Part shown: piece by piece, positions 10,151-18,246 of the stretch
Layout of the letters: each line of letters starts with the position of its first letter
Position numbering within the stretch: position 1 is the first letter of the stretch
Origin: Bacillota bacterium
Lineage (GTDB): Bacteria; Bacillota_A; Clostridia; Lachnospirales; Lachnospiraceae
Reading direction: 5' to 3'
DNA length: 64,000 nt
Assembly (NCBI GenBank): GCA_023407175.1
Contig: JAEYMU010000002.1
Span: 89,951-153,950, forward strand
Position numbers and translations under genes: made by a program
Notes under the pieces: generated by a model
Told to the model about the DNA's origin: nothing
The model's input: the letters and a program-made list of their open reading frames with translations, nothing else
Database searches by the model: none

Positions 10151-10193
10151 ACATTCGCAGGATTCTATCTTATGATTAATGGTGGAGGGTTAC

Positions 10194-10673
10194 ATGAAAA
10201 AAGAAGCGGTTCAGGCTTTTGCAACAAGAATAACGATGGCATCCAAAAGTGAACTCATTGTTATCCTGTATGAGATGATACTGGCAGAAATTGGGGAGGC
10301 AAGGGAGGCCTATGAAAAGGGTGAGCTTGCAGTATTTGACAGGGAATTAAAGAAAGCCCAGAAGTATATCAATGAGCTGATGGTACCTCTGGATTACAGT
10401 TATGCCATATCCTATGATTTAGTTAGTCTATATCTTTATGTGAATAAAAGAATTATTACAGCGATCATACGCAGAAAACCGGAATCACTGGACAGCGCAG
10501 AGACCGTTTTAAAGAAGCTGCTGACAGGCTTTGAAGGAGTCAGTAAAGCAGATAAGAGCGGCCCGATGATGCGCAACACACAGCAGCTCTATGCGGGCTT
10601 AACCTACGGCAAAGGCATACTAAATGAGACTTACATCAATCCTGATAACAGGAGCCGCGGGTTTATTGCATAA
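10194..10673 (+). CDS. fliS: Flagellin export chaperone FliS
   Basis: Cytosolic chaperone that binds the C-terminal helix of flagellin and keeps it unfolded for export. The sequence has the FliS layout: an N-terminal stretch ending KSELIVILYEMILAEI, then helices around the acidic and Lys-rich middle (FDRELKKAQKYINELM, LVSLYLYVNKRIITAII). At 159 residues it is longer than the usual 125-135, the extra being C-terminal. An ATG at 10179 is in frame but overlaps the ribosome site; the ATG at 10194 has GGAGG upstream and is preferred. The neighbour upstream is its client flagellin. Confidence 0.85.
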   Translation: MKKEAVQAFATRITMASKSELIVILYEMILAEIGEAREAYEKGELAVFDRELKKAQKYINELMVPLDYSYAISYDLVSLYLYVNKRIITAIIRRKPESLDSAETVLKKLLTGFEGVSKADKSGPMMRNTQQLYAGLTYGKGILNETYINPDNRSRGFIA

Positions 10674-10972
10674 ATAAGCCACTCAAAAGAGAAATAGCTG
10701 ATATACAAAGGAAGTTCAGTGAGATACCTATCGAATTTGACAACGCACAAAAGCTTACGAAGCAAAAGAAAAGTGACTGGAGTACCAAAGATTCTTTTAA
10801 GTACAAAGGATGGCAAGTAGAGAACAAAAGCAGCAGAGAGAACTTAAGAGAACCAGCTACCTTAAAAATACGAAAGCACGGAAGGAATTCCGGTAAATCA
10901 CAAAACAAAAGACAAAAATATAAGCTACATAAGCAAAATGAGCTGCCTCCAATTATCGTTGGCGTCCCTTAA
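10649..10972 (+). other. Intergenic region with a long open frame lacking a start codon
   Basis: Between fliS and the next gene lie about 380 bases. From 10649 to the TAA at 10970-10972 one plus-strand frame (-1 relative to fliS) stays open for over 100 codons. It reads as a Lys/Ser/Glu-rich, partly amphipathic chain (for example KREIADIQRKFSEIPIEF) but has no ATG, GTG or TTG near its beginning. It may be the decayed remnant of a flagellar gene, a frameshifted extension of fliS or a by-product of purine-rich DNA. The end of the region is the terminator at 10941-11005. Confidence 0.3.
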
Positions 10973-11005
10973 CCGGGGATGTCCACACGGATGATCGGAG
11001 GCAGC
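10941..11005. terminator. Long hairpin terminator between fliS and yaaL
   Basis: AGCTGCCTCC (10941-10950) pairs with GGAGGCAGCT (10996-11005), with weaker pairing further in and a T-rich stretch after it. It stands between convergent genes and probably stops transcription from both sides. Confidence 0.65.
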
Positions 11006-11050
11006 TTATATTTTATCCGGTGCAAATCATTATGCAGGATAAAACTGCCG

Positions 11051-11269
11051 TCAGCAGAAATTAGTATTCGTGGCTTTAGCCTCCTTAAGCAGGAAACGGT
11101 ATCTGTTCTGCACAGCGTTCATCTCATAGATACAGCTGTCGATCAGGTCGGGGTCCACAACGTTTTGAAAGTTGGAATAGGCAGCTTCCATTGCAATCTT
11201 TGTCTTATTTATCTCGTTAATCAGGTAATTATCTTTCGGAGGCCTTTTCTTTCGAAATAATCCCATCAC
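11051..11269 (-). CDS. yaaL: YaaL/DUF2508 family small protein
   Basis: A 72-residue cytosolic protein matching the DUF2508 (YaaL) pattern: a basic N-terminus, then NEINKTKIAMEAAYSNFQ and the conserved VDPDLIDSCIYEMNAVQNRYRFLL. Function is unknown in the family. In Firmicutes this gene typically lies next to recR and bofA; here bofA is the neighbour but in divergent orientation. The start ATG follows a GGTGATGTG stretch. The second Met is an alternative start. Confidence 0.8.
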   Translation of the reverse strand: MMGLFRKKRPPKDNYLINEINKTKIAMEAAYSNFQNVVDPDLIDSCIYEMNAVQNRYRFLLKEAKATNTNFC

Positions 11270-11407
11270 ATCACCAACCTTATATATGATTTTGTAATAG
11301 TATAGTCAAATTATTTGCCAATTATTCTATTGAATAACATAAAATGGCTTTCAGTGTATATAAATGTAGTAGGAAAGAAAAGAAACAAACCTATCGTAAG
11401 GAAAGGA

Positions 11408-11698
11408 ATGGATAGCGGCATGAGTACGGAAAGCATTATATTTATTATAATCATTGCAGCCTGTGTTATATTCATAGGTATCTGTATTTTGAGGCGCAGA
11501 CCGGATATGATTCTTAATTTTGGACTTCGGGCCTGTATCGGTACGCTGGGAATTTACCTTGTCGATCTTATATTAAAAAGCAAGGGCTATGATTATAGTG
11601 TAGGTATCAATGGAGCAACCATATTGACCAATGGACTGCTGGGAGTGCCGGGCTTTTTAATGCTGTACGGACTGGCTGTGTACTATGTATTGGTTTGA
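11408..11698 (+). CDS. bofA: BofA-like pro-sigma-K processing inhibitor
   Basis: Small integral membrane protein of about 96 residues. Two hydrophobic segments are visible (SIIFIIIIAACVIFIGICIL and the C-terminal GVPGFLMLYGLAVYYVLV), with the family motif region NGATILTNGLLGVPG between them. In Bacillus, BofA holds the SpoIVFB protease inactive until late sporulation, so its presence suggests an endospore former. The open frame runs back to 11315, but the ATG at 11408 has AAGGAAAGG upstream and gives the usual length; ATG 11420 is a second option. It is divergent from yaaL. Confidence 0.8.
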   Translation: MDSGMSTESIIFIIIIAACVIFIGICILRRRPDMILNFGLRACIGTLGIYLVDLILKSKGYDYSVGINGATILTNGLLGVPGFLMLYGLAVYYVLV

Positions 11699-11722
11699 CG
11701 AATATTACCTCCGTTGTCTCTA

Positions 11723-11752
11723 TTGACTCCGGGATTTAAATAATGATATGAT
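11723..11752 (+). promoter_or_regulatory. Candidate vegetative promoter of the MerR regulator gene
   Basis: TTGACT, an 18-base spacer and TATGAT match the housekeeping consensus well. It lies 103 bases before the regulator start, leaving a leader with no obvious structure. Confidence 0.5.
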
Positions 11753-11854
11753 TCAGGAGAAACATATAATCTTACTGTGAGGGTGAGCGCCAGCGAATCC
11801 TCTGTTTTTGTTTCACTGGAATAGCATGATACCTAAATTTAAGGGGGTCCATTG

Positions 11855-12706
11855 ATGAAATTAAAATTACCGGTTGATAAAAAGAAGGATTTACTAACGG
11901 TATCGCAGTTTTCCCAAATCAAGAACATGACTGCGGAAACGCTCAGGTATTATGACAGAATAGGATTATTTGAACCGGATTATATCGATCCCGCTACACA
12001 GTACCGCTATTATTCCATCTTACGGTATGAGGAGGTCGGAACCATCAAGCAGCTGCGGCAGTTGGGTATGTCGGTGGAGCAGATACAGGAATATTTTAAT
12101 AATAAGAATATCAATAAATCCTATACGATGCTGAATGAGCTTTACAGTGACTTTAAAAAAAGAGTCAGGGAGCTTAATATTATGAAAAAGGAGCTCTGTA
12201 ATAAGCTGAAATTTATGGAAGAGATTATGAACCATAATTTGGTGGGTGAGGCCTATGTTCAGGAGTATCCGAAGCGCTTTGTCATTCATAAGGATAAGCC
12301 GCAGCAAAGTCTGGTTGAATTCGGTAAGGATATGATTGAGCTGGAGAATTCATTAAACGAAATTGCGCCGATTCTCGGCAATGAAAGAGAGGGCGGAATT
12401 ATTCCGTGGGAAACCGCAATTACGGAGCAGGTGAATTCACCCTGCATTCCTTTCATTTTTACGAAGAAATTAAACCGTAAAATGGGACATGTTATGCCGG
12501 CCGGAAAATATATCTGTGCCTGCTATAACGGCTATTATCTGAAGGCCGAGAAGCCCGCATACGATGCAATTCTTAAGCTAATCAGGGAGCAGAACTATAA
12601 GGTTGACAGTGATATTATCGCATGTGTTTTGATCGGACCGACAACTACGGATTATACGGAAGAAATGCTGGTCGAGCTACAGGTTAAGGTAATAGAGAAT
12701 GCTTGA
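11855..12706 (+). CDS. MerR family transcriptional regulator with effector-binding domain
   Basis: A 284-residue DNA-binding regulator. Residues about 15-80 form the MerR winged helix-turn-helix (FSQIKNMTAETLRYYDRIGLF, then YRYYSILRYEEVGTIKQLRQLG), followed by a coiled-coil dimerisation helix and a C-terminal domain of about 150 residues resembling GyrI-like small-molecule-binding folds (as in BmrR), ending LIGPTTTDYTEEMLVELQVKV. A TTG directly before the ATG is in frame, but the ribosome site AAGGGGG fits the ATG. Its likely target is the MerR-type promoter just downstream (12740-12770), which faces the P-II gene. The inducer is unknown; a polyamine-related compound is an inference from the neighbours. 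Confidence 0.85.
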   Translation: MKLKLPVDKKKDLLTVSQFSQIKNMTAETLRYYDRIGLFEPDYIDPATQYRYYSILRYEEVGTIKQLRQLGMSVEQIQEYFNNKNINKSYTMLNELYSDFKKRVRELNIMKKELCNKLKFMEEIMNHNLVGEAYVQEYPKRFVIHKDKPQQSLVEFGKDMIELENSLNEIAPILGNEREGGIIPWETAITEQVNSPCIPFIFTKKLNRKMGHVMPAGKYICACYNGYYLKAEKPAYDAILKLIREQNYKVDSDIIACVLIGPTTTDYTEEMLVELQVKVIENA

Positions 12707-12739
12707 ATTATATGGAAAAAAACTTTGCATAAAAATCTA

Positions 12740-12770
12740 TTGACATTTGTGTTACACAAAGGATTATAAT
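12740..12770 (+). promoter_or_regulatory. MerR-type promoter and operator of the P-II/transporter operon
   Basis: Consensus boxes TTGACA (12740-12745) and TATAAT (12765-12770) are separated by 19 bases, not 17. The spacer holds a perfect dyad TTTGTG-TTA-CACAAA (12746-12760). A lengthened spacer with the operator dyad between the boxes is the hallmark of promoters activated by MerR proteins through DNA untwisting. The regulator gene ends 33 bases upstream. Confidence 0.75.
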
Positions 12771-12783
12771 ATGCTCAATTTTA

Positions 12784-12821
12784 AACAGCTCAATGGCGAG
12801 TAGCTTTGCCATTGGGCTGTT
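12784..12821 (+). promoter_or_regulatory. Leader hairpin, possible attenuator before the P-II gene
   Basis: AACAGCTCAATGGC pairs with GCCATTGGGCTGTT around a 10-base loop, directly after the predicted transcription start and followed by AGTTTTAT. The T-run is short, so it may be a weak or conditional terminator or a 5' mRNA-stabilising stem. Confidence 0.5.
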
Positions 12822-12847
12822 AGTTTTATAAAAAGGGAGGAATTAGC

Positions 12848-13198
12848 ATGAAGGAAATTGTTATTATCATCAGACCGGAGAAGCTGGAAACCGTAAAGGA
12901 GATTTTAAGTAACAGGCAGTGCGGCGGTATGACGATTTCAAGCGTCATGGGCTGCGGAACCCAAAGGGGTGCGACAGAGCAGACAGTGAATGTAATTAAG
13001 GGCTTTAAGACGAATATTAATCTTTTGCCAAAAATTCGTGTGGAGGCAGTTGTTAAGGACGAGACAGTGGAGGATATCATAGCCGATATCCGTGATAAGG
13101 TAGCTACAGGCAATGTAGGTGACGGTAAAATCTTCCTTCGCTCCATGGAGGATGCAATACGGATCAGGACCGGAGAGCGCGGTGACAAGGCGCTATAG
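12848..13198 (+). CDS. P-II family signalling protein, PotN-like
   Basis: A 116-residue trimeric P-II type sensor of ATP/ADP. Nucleotide-site motifs are intact: Q39, K62 in LPK, GDGK (K94) and the end motif IRIRTGE. Compared with E. coli GlnB, the T-loop between Q39 and LPK is four residues longer and the uridylylated tyrosine is absent, so classical GlnD modification is unlikely. It is the first gene of a run that continues into a polyamine-type ABC transporter. A Firmicute P-II subfamily named PotN has been described in just this context. I infer that it senses energy state and controls the adjacent PotA ATPase. The ribosome site is GGGAGG. Confidence 0.85.
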   Translation: MKEIVIIIRPEKLETVKEILSNRQCGGMTISSVMGCGTQRGATEQTVNVIKGFKTNINLLPKIRVEAVVKDETVEDIIADIRDKVATGNVGDGKIFLRSMEDAIRIRTGERGDKAL

Positions 13199-13292
13199 AA
13201 AAGGCTGCAGAAACAGGCAGATATCGTGAACTGGGAATTGGATAAATATCCGGACAGAAACTGAAATTGGAGGAAGGAATGGAGGATTGGTT

Positions 13293-14411
13293 ATGAGTAA
13301 GTCCATTGTTGAGCTTAGTAATGTGAACAAAATGTATGGAACCAATCATGTTGTTAGGGACCTGAACCTTCAGATTAACGAGGGTGAATTCCTTACGCTG
13401 CTGGGCTCCTCAGGCTGCGGGAAGACAACGACATTGCGCATGATAGCCGGATTTGAAGAACCTACCGAGGGCAATATCCTGGTAGAGGGTATATCGGTGG
13501 AGAATAAGGAGCCCTTTGAAAGAAATGTAAATACCGTATTTCAAAGCTATGCGTTATTCCCGCATATGACTATTTATGACAATGTCGCTTATGGACTTAA
13601 GATTAAGAAGGTAAAAAAGGATATCATCAGGCAGCGTGTTACCGAGATGCTGGAACTGGTACAGCTAAGCGGCTATGAAAAGAGGTATCCCAAGCAGCTG
13701 TCCGGCGGACAAAGGCAAAGAGTGGCAATTGCGAGAGCTCTGATTAACAAACCCAGAGTACTGCTGCTGGATGAGCCTCTGGGAGCTCTTGATCTTAAGC
13801 TGAGAAAGCAGATGCAGCTGGAATTAAAGCAGCTTCAAAAATCCCTTGGTATCACCTTTGTTTATGTAACCCATGACCAGGAGGAAGCACTTACCATGAG
13901 TGACCGTATCGGCATCATGCATGAGGGCATACTGGAGCAATTGGGGACACCGGCACAGATTTACGAAAAGCCGGCCACCCGGTTTGTCGCCTCCTTTATC
14001 GGTGAGACCAACCTCTTTGACGGAATGGTAGCCTCCATATCAGAGGAGGAGATTTTCATTACTCTGGAATACGGGACAATCAGGGCAAAGGGTACGGGCT
14101 TTCAGGAAGGAGAGCTGGTCAGTGTATCGGCCAGGCCGGAGCGGATTTTAATCAGCGAAGCACCGGTGGAGGGCTTTACTCTGTGCGGAATAGTCAAGGA
14201 CCATATCTATATCGGAAGCGTCATTAAAATCATCGTTGCCATGGGAAATGGACAGGAGATCAAGGTGGAGCGTCTTTCCAGGGAAGTAATCCCGGGGATC
14301 GGAGCGACGGTATATCCCTACTGGCAGGAGGAAGAGGCCGTATTGCTTCATTCCATGGACCAGACCTTCTATCATGCGGTTGAGAATATTGTAATGAAGT
14401 CAGAAGAGTAA
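13293..14411 (+). CDS. potA: Polyamine-type ABC transporter ATP-binding protein
   Basis: Cytosolic ATPase driving solute import. Visible are the Walker A GSSGCGKTT, Q-loop region NTVFQSYALFPHM, signature LSGGQRQR, Walker B VLLLDEPLGALD and the switch His in VTHDQEEALTMSDR, followed by a C-terminal TOBE-like regulatory region (about residues 240-372). A TTG at 13287 is in frame, but the ATG at 13293 has GGAGG seven bases upstream. It is followed by two permeases and, after a hydrolase gene, the binding lipoprotein. A spermidine or putrescine-like substrate is inferred from family and neighbours. The P-II protein upstream is a plausible regulator of this subunit. Confidence 0.9.
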   Translation: MSKSIVELSNVNKMYGTNHVVRDLNLQINEGEFLTLLGSSGCGKTTTLRMIAGFEEPTEGNILVEGISVENKEPFERNVNTVFQSYALFPHMTIYDNVAYGLKIKKVKKDIIRQRVTEMLELVQLSGYEKRYPKQLSGGQRQRVAIARALINKPRVLLLDEPLGALDLKLRKQMQLELKQLQKSLGITFVYVTHDQEEALTMSDRIGIMHEGILEQLGTPAQIYEKPATRFVASFIGETNLFDGMVASISEEEIFITLEYGTIRAKGTGFQEGELVSVSARPERILISEAPVEGFTLCGIVKDHIYIGSVIKIIVAMGNGQEIKVERLSREVIPGIGATVYPYWQEEEAVLLHSMDQTFYHAVENIVMKSEE

Positions 14412-14486
14412 CACGTGATTTTTATTATTTGTAATGCGCAGAGTCTTTTTCATGAGGCTATGGGCTGCGCAGAAATGAGGTAGAAC

Positions 14487-15386
14487 ATGAAAGAGACAGT
14501 GAACGGGAAAAAAAGAAAAATGAGCTTCCAGGCATTTAAGCGGTGGCAGCTGCCGAAGCTGGTGCATATCCTTCCGCTGGCAATCGCCATGGTTGTGTTT
14601 GTCGTAATACCTCTGACATATATCTTTGTGATCAGCTTTTGCAGTAAGGAATCCTATAAGCTGGTGGTATACAAATTCAACCTGCAAAACTATATCAGCA
14701 TTTTCCAAAGTACCTATCTTAAGGTATTCTGGGACTCACTGGTAATGGCCTTTGAGACCACGGCACTCTGTATCCTGATTGCCTATCCCTTTGCCTACTT
14801 TGTCTGTAAGAAGGGGAAATTCGTGAAATCCATCTGCATGATGTTTGTTATCATCCCCTTTTTTACAAGCTCCATTGTAAGAACCTACGGCTGGATGGTT
14901 ATCTTAAGGACAGAGGGTGTGATCAATACCCTGCTGATGTCACTTCATATTATCAAGGAGCCCCTGCAAATGCTGTATACCAACGGCAGTGTAATCATCG
15001 GCATGGCGTATACCTTCCTTCCGTTTATGATATTGCCCCTGGTATCCTCCATCGGAAAGCTGGATGCAAGCCTGCTGGAGGCCTCCTCAGACCTGGGAGC
15101 CAAAAAGAGTGTAACCTTCCTGCATGTGACCCTGCCCCTTACAATGCCCGGTGTTTTTGCCGGAACCATCATGGTATTCATTCCTTCCTTAGGGTACTTC
15201 TATATCCCGGAAATGCTTGGAGGCAGCAAGGTAATGCTGGTAGGCAACCTAATTAAGAATCAGTTTTATGTTGCAAGAAACTGGCCCTTTGGCGCGGCAC
15301 TGTCGGTATTTATGATTATCCTGACATTAATTCTGGTATCTCTTTATAAGAAGACCGGCGGCGATGTCAACGAGCTTGGATTATAG
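14487..15386 (+). CDS. potB: Polyamine-type ABC transporter permease (PotB-like)
   Basis: A 299-residue inner membrane permease with six predicted helices. The first is LVHILPLAIAMVVFVVIPLT. The cytoplasmic EAA loop that contacts the ATPase is seen as LEASSDLGAKKSVTFLHVTLP. The N-terminal tail is unusually Lys-rich (MKETVNGKKRKMSFQ). It is separated from potA by 75 bases and from potC by 11 bases, so all three are probably co-transcribed. Confidence 0.9.
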   Translation: MKETVNGKKRKMSFQAFKRWQLPKLVHILPLAIAMVVFVVIPLTYIFVISFCSKESYKLVVYKFNLQNYISIFQSTYLKVFWDSLVMAFETTALCILIAYPFAYFVCKKGKFVKSICMMFVIIPFFTSSIVRTYGWMVILRTEGVINTLLMSLHIIKEPLQMLYTNGSVIIGMAYTFLPFMILPLVSSIGKLDASLLEASSDLGAKKSVTFLHVTLPLTMPGVFAGTIMVFIPSLGYFYIPEMLGGSKVMLVGNLIKNQFYVARNWPFGAALSVFMIILTLILVSLYKKTGGDVNELGL

Positions 15387-15397
15387 GAGGTGGCAGC

Positions 15398-16195
15398 ATG
15401 GGAAAGCCTAAGAAAAGGGAAAATGTTTACCTTGGTTTCGTATTTTTATTTATCTATCTGCCGGTTATTATATTATTTGTCTTTTCCTTTAATACATCAT
15501 CCCTGAATGTTGTATGGGAAGGCTTCACCTTCGACTGGTATGTGAAGCTCCTGTCCTCCTCCTCGGATATTATGTCCGCCTTTTGGAACTCGGTTGTCGT
15601 AGCCACAGGGACTACAATCGTTTCTACCATTATCGGTACCCTGGGAGCCATCGGCATGGCGAAATATAAATTTATCGGAAAGAAGACACTGGACGCGGTT
15701 TTGTATATCCCGATTGTTATCCCCGAGATTGTACTCGGTATTGCATTGCTGTCTTATTTTACAACAATTAAGATTGCACTGGGCATGACAGCGCTGATTA
15801 TTGCGCATTCCAGCTTCTGCATCCCCTTTGTAATAAATAACGTGAGGGCAAGGCTGGCCGGCTTTGACAGATCTGTTGAGGAAGCCTCTTTAGACCTGGG
15901 AGCCAACAGATGGCAAACCCTGACGAAGGTAACGCTCCCGATCATTATGCCCGGTATTACGGCTGGAGCAATGCTATCCTTTGCCTTATCCATGGACGAT
16001 ATCATCATCAGCTTTTTTGTAACCAGTGCAAACAGTACGACTCTGCCGGTTAAAATCCTTTCCATGGTAAGGACCGGTGTTACACCTGAAGTAAATGCAC
16101 TCTGCATCCTGCTATTGCTGCTATCCGTGGTACTGGTAGGCGGGGCCAATCTGGTCAATGCAAAGCGTGATAAAAATTATGGTCTGGATGAATAG
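15398..16195 (+). CDS. potC: Polyamine-type ABC transporter permease (PotC-like)
   Basis: Second membrane subunit of the transporter, 265 residues with six predicted helices. The EAA loop reads VEEASLDLGANRWQTLTKVTLP and the preceding helices include TLDAVLYIPIVIPEIVLGIA. It should pair with PotB to form the translocation path. GGAGG precedes the ATG by seven bases, and the carbon-nitrogen hydrolase gene begins 21 bases after its stop. Confidence 0.9.
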   Translation: MGKPKKRENVYLGFVFLFIYLPVIILFVFSFNTSSLNVVWEGFTFDWYVKLLSSSSDIMSAFWNSVVVATGTTIVSTIIGTLGAIGMAKYKFIGKKTLDAVLYIPIVIPEIVLGIALLSYFTTIKIALGMTALIIAHSSFCIPFVINNVRARLAGFDRSVEEASLDLGANRWQTLTKVTLPIIMPGITAGAMLSFALSMDDIIISFFVTSANSTTLPVKILSMVRTGVTPEVNALCILLLLLSVVLVGGANLVNAKRDKNYGLDE

Positions 16196-16216
16196 CTCAG
16201 GGAAAGAGGTGATTAA

Positions 16217-17041
16217 ATGAAGCTAAATTTGGCCTGTGCACAGATTGCTCCCGAGCGTATGGAGAAGGAGAAAAATATTGATAAAATCTGTGCTTATATT
16301 ATAAAAATTATGACAGAGAAGCCGAATACGGATTTGATTGTCTTTCCGGAGCTTGCCACCTCAGGCTGTGAGGGAGACAAGCCGGAATTCGACAGGCTTG
16401 CCGAATATTACGGTAAGGGAGAGAGCTTTTGTCGAATCGGTGAGCTGGCGAAAAAATATCAGGTACATATTATCTATGGTTATCCCCAGAGGGACGATCA
16501 GGTGATGGATGTACTGTACAATGCGATTGCATTGATTGACAGCAGCGGAGAAGCAGCCGGCAATTATCAGAAGGTGCATCCCTTTGGCAAGGAAGTGCTA
16601 TGGATGAGACCGGGGCATGAATTTCCGGTATTTGATACTAAAATCGGAAAAATCGGAATTATGAACTGCTGGGATACGGCATTTCCTGAGGTTGCAAGAA
16701 TTTATGCCTTAAAGGGGGCGCAGCTTCTAACCTCGTCAGCCAACTGGGAGGACCCATATTTCGAGGATTGGGACCTTTGTACAAAAGCACGCTGCCTTGA
16801 TAATATTCTTCCGATGGCGGCATGCAACCGGGTGGGAAAGGATATTCAGCTATCCTTTTTCGGGCACAGCTGCATTCTATCCGGCGTGGGCAAGATAGTA
16901 TCCGGCCTGATGGAACCGGTGGAAGGCTGTGTATATGGTGAGGTGGATACGGAGGAGACAAGACAGAAGAGAACCACCTACTATACTTATTTTACGGACC
17001 GTAAGCCGGGACTTTACGAGGAAATTGTGAGAGAGTATTAG
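16217..17041 (+). CDS. Carbon-nitrogen hydrolase (nitrilase superfamily amidase)
   Basis: Cytosolic amidase-type enzyme of 274 residues. The catalytic triad of the superfamily is in place: Glu in VFPELATSG, Lys in NYQKVHPFG and Cys in IGIMNCWDTAFPE. It is inserted between the permease and binding-protein genes of the transporter, so its substrate is probably the imported compound or an early product. It differs clearly from the second enzyme of the locus at 22394, so the two should act on different amides. The exact substrate (an omega-amide, carbamoyl or lactam compound) cannot be read from the sequence. Confidence 0.85.
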   Translation: MKLNLACAQIAPERMEKEKNIDKICAYIIKIMTEKPNTDLIVFPELATSGCEGDKPEFDRLAEYYGKGESFCRIGELAKKYQVHIIYGYPQRDDQVMDVLYNAIALIDSSGEAAGNYQKVHPFGKEVLWMRPGHEFPVFDTKIGKIGIMNCWDTAFPEVARIYALKGAQLLTSSANWEDPYFEDWDLCTKARCLDNILPMAACNRVGKDIQLSFFGHSCILSGVGKIVSGLMEPVEGCVYGEVDTEETRQKRTTYYTYFTDRKPGLYEEIVREY

Positions 17042-17109
17042 GACAGTAGTTACGCAATGAACACTTCATTGCTGTAAATAAAAAGGAAGTATAAAAGGAG
17101 GAAATGGAT

Positions 17110-18159
17110 ATGAAGAAAAAAATGTTAGCGATAGTACTTTGTATGCTGCTTCTGGCAACCGTAAGCTTTACCGGCTGTAGCAAATCTGACAGTAAGGTGG
17201 TAAATGTTTATACGTTTGTTGGATACATGCAGGAGCCTGTTATCTCAAATTTTGAGAAGGAGACGGGAATTAAGATCAATCTTACAGAATTCTCTACCAA
17301 TGAGGAAATGCTGGCTAAGCTGCAGTCCGGGGGCTTGGGACAGTATGATGTCATGATGTGCGGTGACTATATGATTGAAACCATGATTAAGCTGGGCGGA
17401 TTAATTCAGGAACTGGATAAGAGCAAAATTCCCAATATGACAAATGTCGACTCGCAGTACTTAGGCCAGTATTGGGACCCTGATAATACCTACAGTCTAC
17501 CCTTTATGACCGGCTATTACGCAATTACCATCAACCGAGACAAATATCCGGATGCGGTGGTTGATTCCGTGGCCGACCTTTGGGACCCTCAATTTGCCAA
17601 TGACATGATGATACTGGATGATGAGAGGGCGGATATTGCCCTTGCGCTGTTAAAGCTCGGTTATGATGTAAATGAGGTGGATCAGGCAAAGCTGGATGAA
17701 GCGGCAGCTGAAATGGATGCCTTAAAGAGCAATATCAAGTTCTTTGACAGCAGTGACCCGAAATCCAAGCTGGTTAGCGAGGAATGCGGCATAGCATACA
17801 CCTGGAACTCCGAAATCCTAAGAGCACAGAAGGAGGGAGCAAATTGGGAGCTTTGTCTTCCCGAGGAGGGCGTGGTTCTCTGGACAGATAACTTCTGTGT
17901 CCCGGAGAAGGCACCCAATGCCGACAATGCCTATACCTTCATCAACTGGATTCTGGACGGTAAAAATCATGCAACCTTTGATGACTATTTGTGCTATGGT
18001 GTTCCCAATACCGCATCTGTTGATCTGCTTCCTGATTTTATCAAGAACAGCGAATGTGCTTACCTGCCTTCCGATGTCTTAAGCAAGAGCGTATATGTTA
18101 AGGATATCGGTGATATGCTTACAAGCTATGATGAAATCTGGACGAAGTTCAAACAGTAG
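17110..18159 (+). CDS. potD: Polyamine-type ABC transporter substrate-binding lipoprotein
   Basis: Membrane-anchored solute receptor of about 349 residues. The signal peptide ends with the lipobox SFTGC. The mature N-terminus (VVNVYTFVGYMQEPVISNFEKE) and motifs such as YDVMMCGDYMIETMIKLGGLIQELD and YSLPFMTGYYAI match the PotD/PotF group. Two ATG codons are close together; the one at 17110 stands eight bases after AGGAGG and is preferred over 17104. Ligand residues cannot be assigned with confidence, so polyamine specificity remains an inference from the family and the amidase neighbours. Confidence 0.88.
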   Translation: MKKKMLAIVLCMLLLATVSFTGCSKSDSKVVNVYTFVGYMQEPVISNFEKETGIKINLTEFSTNEEMLAKLQSGGLGQYDVMMCGDYMIETMIKLGGLIQELDKSKIPNMTNVDSQYLGQYWDPDNTYSLPFMTGYYAITINRDKYPDAVVDSVADLWDPQFANDMMILDDERADIALALLKLGYDVNEVDQAKLDEAAAEMDALKSNIKFFDSSDPKSKLVSEECGIAYTWNSEILRAQKEGANWELCLPEEGVVLWTDNFCVPEKAPNADNAYTFINWILDGKNHATFDDYLCYGVPNTASVDLLPDFIKNSECAYLPSDVLSKSVYVKDIGDMLTSYDEIWTKFKQ

Positions 18160-18207
18160 GCTTGCTGTAGGATGATTTGAGACAGTTTTGCCGTGCGCAA
18201 AGCAGGA

Positions 18208-18230
18208 GGGGAAGCAGAATATGCTTCCCC
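18208..18230 (+). terminator. Small GC-rich hairpin after potD
   Basis: GGGGAAGCA pairs with TGCTTCCCC around a short loop, followed by GATTTAATAATA. The stem is strong but the T-run poor, so it may be a weak terminator or a 3' processing stem. Confidence 0.4.
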
Positions 18231-18246
18231 GATTTAATAATACCGC

